The notes below the pieces were generated by a model. It had not been told where the DNA came from. It saw only the letters and a list, made by a program, of their open reading frames with translations, and searched no databases. From Terrirhizobium terrae (GTDB lineage Bacteria > Pseudomonadota > Alphaproteobacteria > Rhizobiales > Rhizobiaceae): 64,000 bases of DNA. Where the stretch lies: positions 2,455,501-2,519,500 of the forward strand of contig NZ_CP104992.1 in NCBI RefSeq assembly GCF_030323265.1, given 5' to 3'. The position numbers were made by a program, and so were the translations under genes. Shown one piece after another: positions 61,419 through 64,000 of this stretch (the first letter of the stretch is position 1; each line of letters opens with the position of its first letter).

Positions 61419-63023
61419 TCAGACCTGAGGAACGGGCTGCGCCGGCACGAGCGCGTCGATCGGGTTGATGTCCCCGACGAACTCGATGAGATCGGCCATG
61501 GTGAAGTGGCCAGCCTTTGCACCCGGCAGTTCCGGTTTCCAGTCCGACCGTTGCCATAGGAAGGACTCGTGGTCTCCGTGCACCATGCCGAGGAAAGTCT
61601 CGGCGACGATGGTCGACGCCATCGGACCGAGCCGCTCACCCTTGTGATAATATTCGGCCTCTTTTAGCACGTAATACCAGAGTGGCGTTTCCTCGTGCAG
61701 GCCGTGTTTCTTGGCCGCCTTGCCGTCGGGGCCGGTCGCCACCTGCGATGGTTTCAACGGCGTAAGACCCATTGCACGACAGATCGCCTGGCCGGACGGA
61801 AGCCCGATCTGAACGCCGCGCCTGAGATTGCGGAAGGCCAGGTTGAATTCCCGCATCTGCTGCGGGGGCGCATTGGGCTCCCGACCGGGCAGCGTGTGCA
61901 GTGCGGGCGTGATCATCGGGTCGAGACGGCGGCTGTGGTTAAGGGCAAAGTTGCCGCCGGCCGGCGTCTTGAGATCAAAGAAACGCCGCCAGTCGATGAT
62001 CCAGTTGGATGGCAATTTGGGCAGGGGCGAGGTCGGCCCTGCCGGTGGCACCGGTGCAAGTTCGCCGACGATAGAGCCGGATTTGCCGGTGAAGTTGAAT
62101 AGCAGGCCAAGTGTGCCGTTGGCGATCAGATCCGTCGTCGGATTAAACACCCTGTTATGGCTGTAGGTCTGCCGAACCATGGAATGCCCGAGCCGATAAC
62201 AGGCAGCGGCGAATTCGGCCGGCATATAGGGACGCTGCCTGAAGCGGTAGAAGCGCCGACCCTCCCGCTTGATCTTCTGGATCAGGCCGGGTTCGGTGAG
62301 CAGCTCGACGAAATCGAACAGCACGATCCATTGATAGTGCCACGTGACGATGCGACGGACTTCCTTGAACAGGGCAGTCCCCTTCAAGTCAGGGCGCTCG
62401 GCTGAAACCTTGTCGAACACCTTGTTGTGAAACTTCAGCATCAGCAGATGGAACTGTGCCACCAACAGGTTTTCGTCGTTGCGCTCGTCGAAGATCAGCG
62501 CATGACCCACCTGATTGCGTGGCAGATCGTTCGGCAGCGATGGGATCGCCACGCCATTCTGATCCGGTGATTCACTCGTATGGCCGATCAGCATCTTGCC
62601 GAGGATCTCGGGCTTTGTGGGATGGCGTTGATAGAGATAGGGGTGGATGCCCGGCCCGTCGCCATAGAGAGAATCAAGATCGAGAGCAGGCGTACGAAAA
62701 TTGATCGTCGCCGTCGGATCGGCTTTCTGCTGGTCTAGCGGCGTCGTGTCGAGCGTGATGTCGTGATCAACGAATTGGCCCAGATAGGTATAGCCGGCGG
62801 GGATATTGGCGTTGTCGCCGCCCGTATCAGGGTTCCCTTTCGCATCGATCTTGTCGAGCATCGCCTCCGCGAGCTCGGCAAGCGCATCATCGCTTGCGGA
62901 AAGCGGAATGAGATTGGGAAACATTACCCCGAATTTTCCGGGATCACCTATGCCGTCGAAAGAGTGCAGCGTCTCCGGCTTCATGCCGCGCACGCCATGC
63001 CCATGCATCGCTATGTCTGTCAT
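61419..63023 (-). CDS. Animal-type haem peroxidase
   Basis: The 534-residue protein belongs to the bacterial branch of the animal haem peroxidase family (myeloperoxidase/cyclooxygenase fold). It shows the distal motif YLGQFVDHDITLD, with the histidine and the covalent-link aspartate, RTPALDLDSLYGDGPG, and the proximal histidine in ACYRLGHSMVRQTYSHN. These enzymes oxidise small molecules with hydrogen peroxide. It has no signal peptide and no C-terminal secretion repeats, so it seems cytosolic or leaves by another route. ATG 63023 has GGGGAA upstream. No partner genes are adjacent. Confidence 0.87.
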   Translation of the reverse strand: MTDIAMHGHGVRGMKPETLHSFDGIGDPGKFGVMFPNLIPLSASDDALAELAEAMLDKIDAKGNPDTGGDNANIPAGYTYLGQFVDHDITLDTTPLDQQKADPTATINFRTPALDLDSLYGDGPGIHPYLYQRHPTKPEILGKMLIGHTSESPDQNGVAIPSLPNDLPRNQVGHALIFDERNDENLLVAQFHLLMLKFHNKVFDKVSAERPDLKGTALFKEVRRIVTWHYQWIVLFDFVELLTEPGLIQKIKREGRRFYRFRQRPYMPAEFAAACYRLGHSMVRQTYSHNRVFNPTTDLIANGTLGLLFNFTGKSGSIVGELAPVPPAGPTSPLPKLPSNWIIDWRRFFDLKTPAGGNFALNHSRRLDPMITPALHTLPGREPNAPPQQMREFNLAFRNLRRGVQIGLPSGQAICRAMGLTPLKPSQVATGPDGKAAKKHGLHEETPLWYYVLKEAEYYHKGERLGPMASTIVAETFLGMVHGDHESFLWQRSDWKPELPGAKAGHFTMADLIEFVGDINPIDALVPAQPVPQV

Positions 63024-63189
63024 GACTTCCCCTAGGCCGCGCTGAAGCAAGTCATTTGCCTCCTTGGGGCGCGACCGACAAAGGTTAAGTCAGTTCCAAA
63101 TTCACGTAAATTAGTAATGTCTAAACTACAACTTTAGAGCCGCCGAACGGTATATCCTTCGATACCGCAATAGGTCTTTCTGCTCCAAA

Positions 63190-64000
63190 TTAGCGCGTCA
63201 GCAGCGCCACGGCCTCCACATGAGGCGACCACAGGAACTGGTCGATCGGCGTGACCGACTGGATGCGGTATCCGGCGTCGACGAGGATCCTGAGGTCCCG
63301 CGCCAGGGTAGCCGGGTTGCAACTGACGGCGGCGATTGTCTTGATGCCGGAGTGGGCAAGTTCCTTCACCTGTACCTCGGCGCCGGCGCGCGGCGGATCG
63401 AAGACCGCAGCGTCGTAGACCTTCAGCTCCTGCGCCATCATCGGCCGGCGAAACAGATCGCGCTTTTCCACCGTCACGGGCTTGAGGCCCTGGGTATTTC
63501 GGGCTGCGGTATCGAGAGCCTTCAGCGGCTTGTCCTCGCCCTCGACCGCATGCACCTTCGCTTTCCGGGCGATCCTCAGCGAGAACGTGCCTGAACCGGC
63601 AAACAGGTCGAGGACGCGCTTCGCCTTGCCGAGATGACCGAGCACCAGTTCCGCCATCGCGTCTTCCGCCGGCTTGGTCGCCTGGGCAAAGGCCCCGGAG
63701 GGCGGCGACACCTGCACGCCGCCGAAATCGATCACCGGCTTTACCGGTTCGAGAACGACCTCGCCATTGATGGATACGCGCGCGATCCCCTTGAGCGACA
63801 GGACCGCCTCGGTAATGCTGCGGCGCTGCTTGTCCTCGATCTTCTTCAGCCCTTCGGCGGCAAGATCGAGGCCCGACAGGGTCTCCAGCACGGTCAGCCG
63901 GAAGGTTTCCGAGCCGATTGCCATCGCGGCCGCGACGGTGCGGATCGCGGGAAGCCTCGCCACGATGCCCGGCGAGGCGATGGGACATTCCTCTATGGAG
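63190..64000 (-). CDS. TrmA/RlmD-type RNA uracil-5 methyltransferase, 5' end outside window
   Basis: About 270 C-terminal residues are present and the frame runs off the window edge. The SAM-binding motif VLDLFAGSGTFSLRIA, the motif FDPPRAGAEVQVKEL and the catalytic cysteine in AAVSCNPATLARDLRIL identify a TrmA/RlmC/RlmD family enzyme that makes 5-methyluridine in RNA. Near the window edge SIEECPIASPGIVARL is visible, with one cysteine that might belong to the iron-sulfur region. The target RNA (tRNA or 23S rRNA) cannot be decided from this part. An internal GTG at 63961-63963 is not the start. Confidence 0.88.
   Translation of the reverse strand, partial: SIEECPIASPGIVARLPAIRTVAAAMAIGSETFRLTVLETLSGLDLAAEGLKKIEDKQRRSITEAVLSLKGIARVSINGEVVLEPVKPVIDFGGVQVSPPSGAFAQATKPAEDAMAELVLGHLGKAKRVLDLFAGSGTFSLRIARKAKVHAVEGEDKPLKALDTAARNTQGLKPVTVEKRDLFRRPMMAQELKVYDAAVFDPPRAGAEVQVKELAHSGIKTIAAVSCNPATLARDLRILVDAGYRIQSVTPIDQFLWSPHVEAVALLTR

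Overview
The window is chromosomal DNA of an alphaproteobacterium of the order Hyphomicrobiales, most likely family Rhizobiaceae (Rhizobium/Agrobacterium relatives). The evidence is the uniformly GC-rich coding sequence, the F1Fo ATP synthase Fo operon with two different b-type subunits, the rhizobial families BA14K, DUF2093, DUF6101 and DUF1217, a ModE-type winged-helix regulator, and two RIME-like intergenic palindrome elements. Nearly all of the window is ordinary core genome. I see no tRNA, rRNA, CRISPR array, prophage or insertion sequence.

Layout. 1-4.0 kb: 3' part of a HAD phosphatase, lpxK, a DUF2093 gene and mutL. 4.0-7.5 kb: a structured leader, a PAS-PAS-REC-REC protein without a kinase, and a GGDEF-EAL protein. 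7.6-12.5 kb: an old-yellow-enzyme/FAD demethylase-type oxidoreductase, a PRC-barrel protein, an SMP-30 lactonase and a LuxR-type regulator. 12.9-17.7 kb: mrp, kup and a SleB-type cell-wall hydrolase. 17.8-20.7 kb: atpI-atpB-atpE-atpF'-atpF with a promoter and a terminator. 20.7-28.4 kb: a transglutaminase-like gene, rnhB, a PA0069-type radical SAM protein, a small glycosyltransferase, then a reverse-strand run of TPR protein-ispE-moaB, and a polyprenyl diphosphate synthase. 28.5-36.6 kb: DUF2007, a TrmN6-like methyltransferase, an S49 peptidase, glyQ, lemA plus its DUF2207 partner, and glyS. 36.7-42.3 kb: parDE-DUF523, a chemoreceptor, purD and small genes. 42.5-51 kb: tex, cfa, ubiA, DUF6101 and a large DUF1217 repeat protein. 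51-54.4 kb: a reverse-strand operon of a threonylcarbamoyl-AMP synthase, an FAD oxidase and ModE. 54.5-58.4 kb: a cobalamin riboswitch in front of a glycine-betaine-type Rieske oxygenase, two BA14K proteins and a ZntB/CorA transporter. 58.5-64 kb: an acyl-CoA dehydrogenase/enoyl-CoA hydratase unit behind a LiuR-like operator, an animal-type haem peroxidase, and the 3' part of a TrmA/RlmD-type methyltransferase.

Two points matter most. First, thirteen genes are broken by a total of fifteen single-base frameshifts. Twelve are a one-base shortening of a short C, G or A run. One is a lost G. Two are an identical insertion that turns a probable GAATC site into GAGATC. This looks like uncorrected long-read consensus error, with CcrM (GANTC) methylation as the likely cause of the last two, so these genes are annotated as whole. 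Second, the most interesting biology is the cobalamin riboswitch placed directly upstream of a betaine-demethylase-type Rieske oxygenase, preceded by a perfect TGTCGCA inverted repeat. This suggests B12-controlled choice of a betaine-degradation route.
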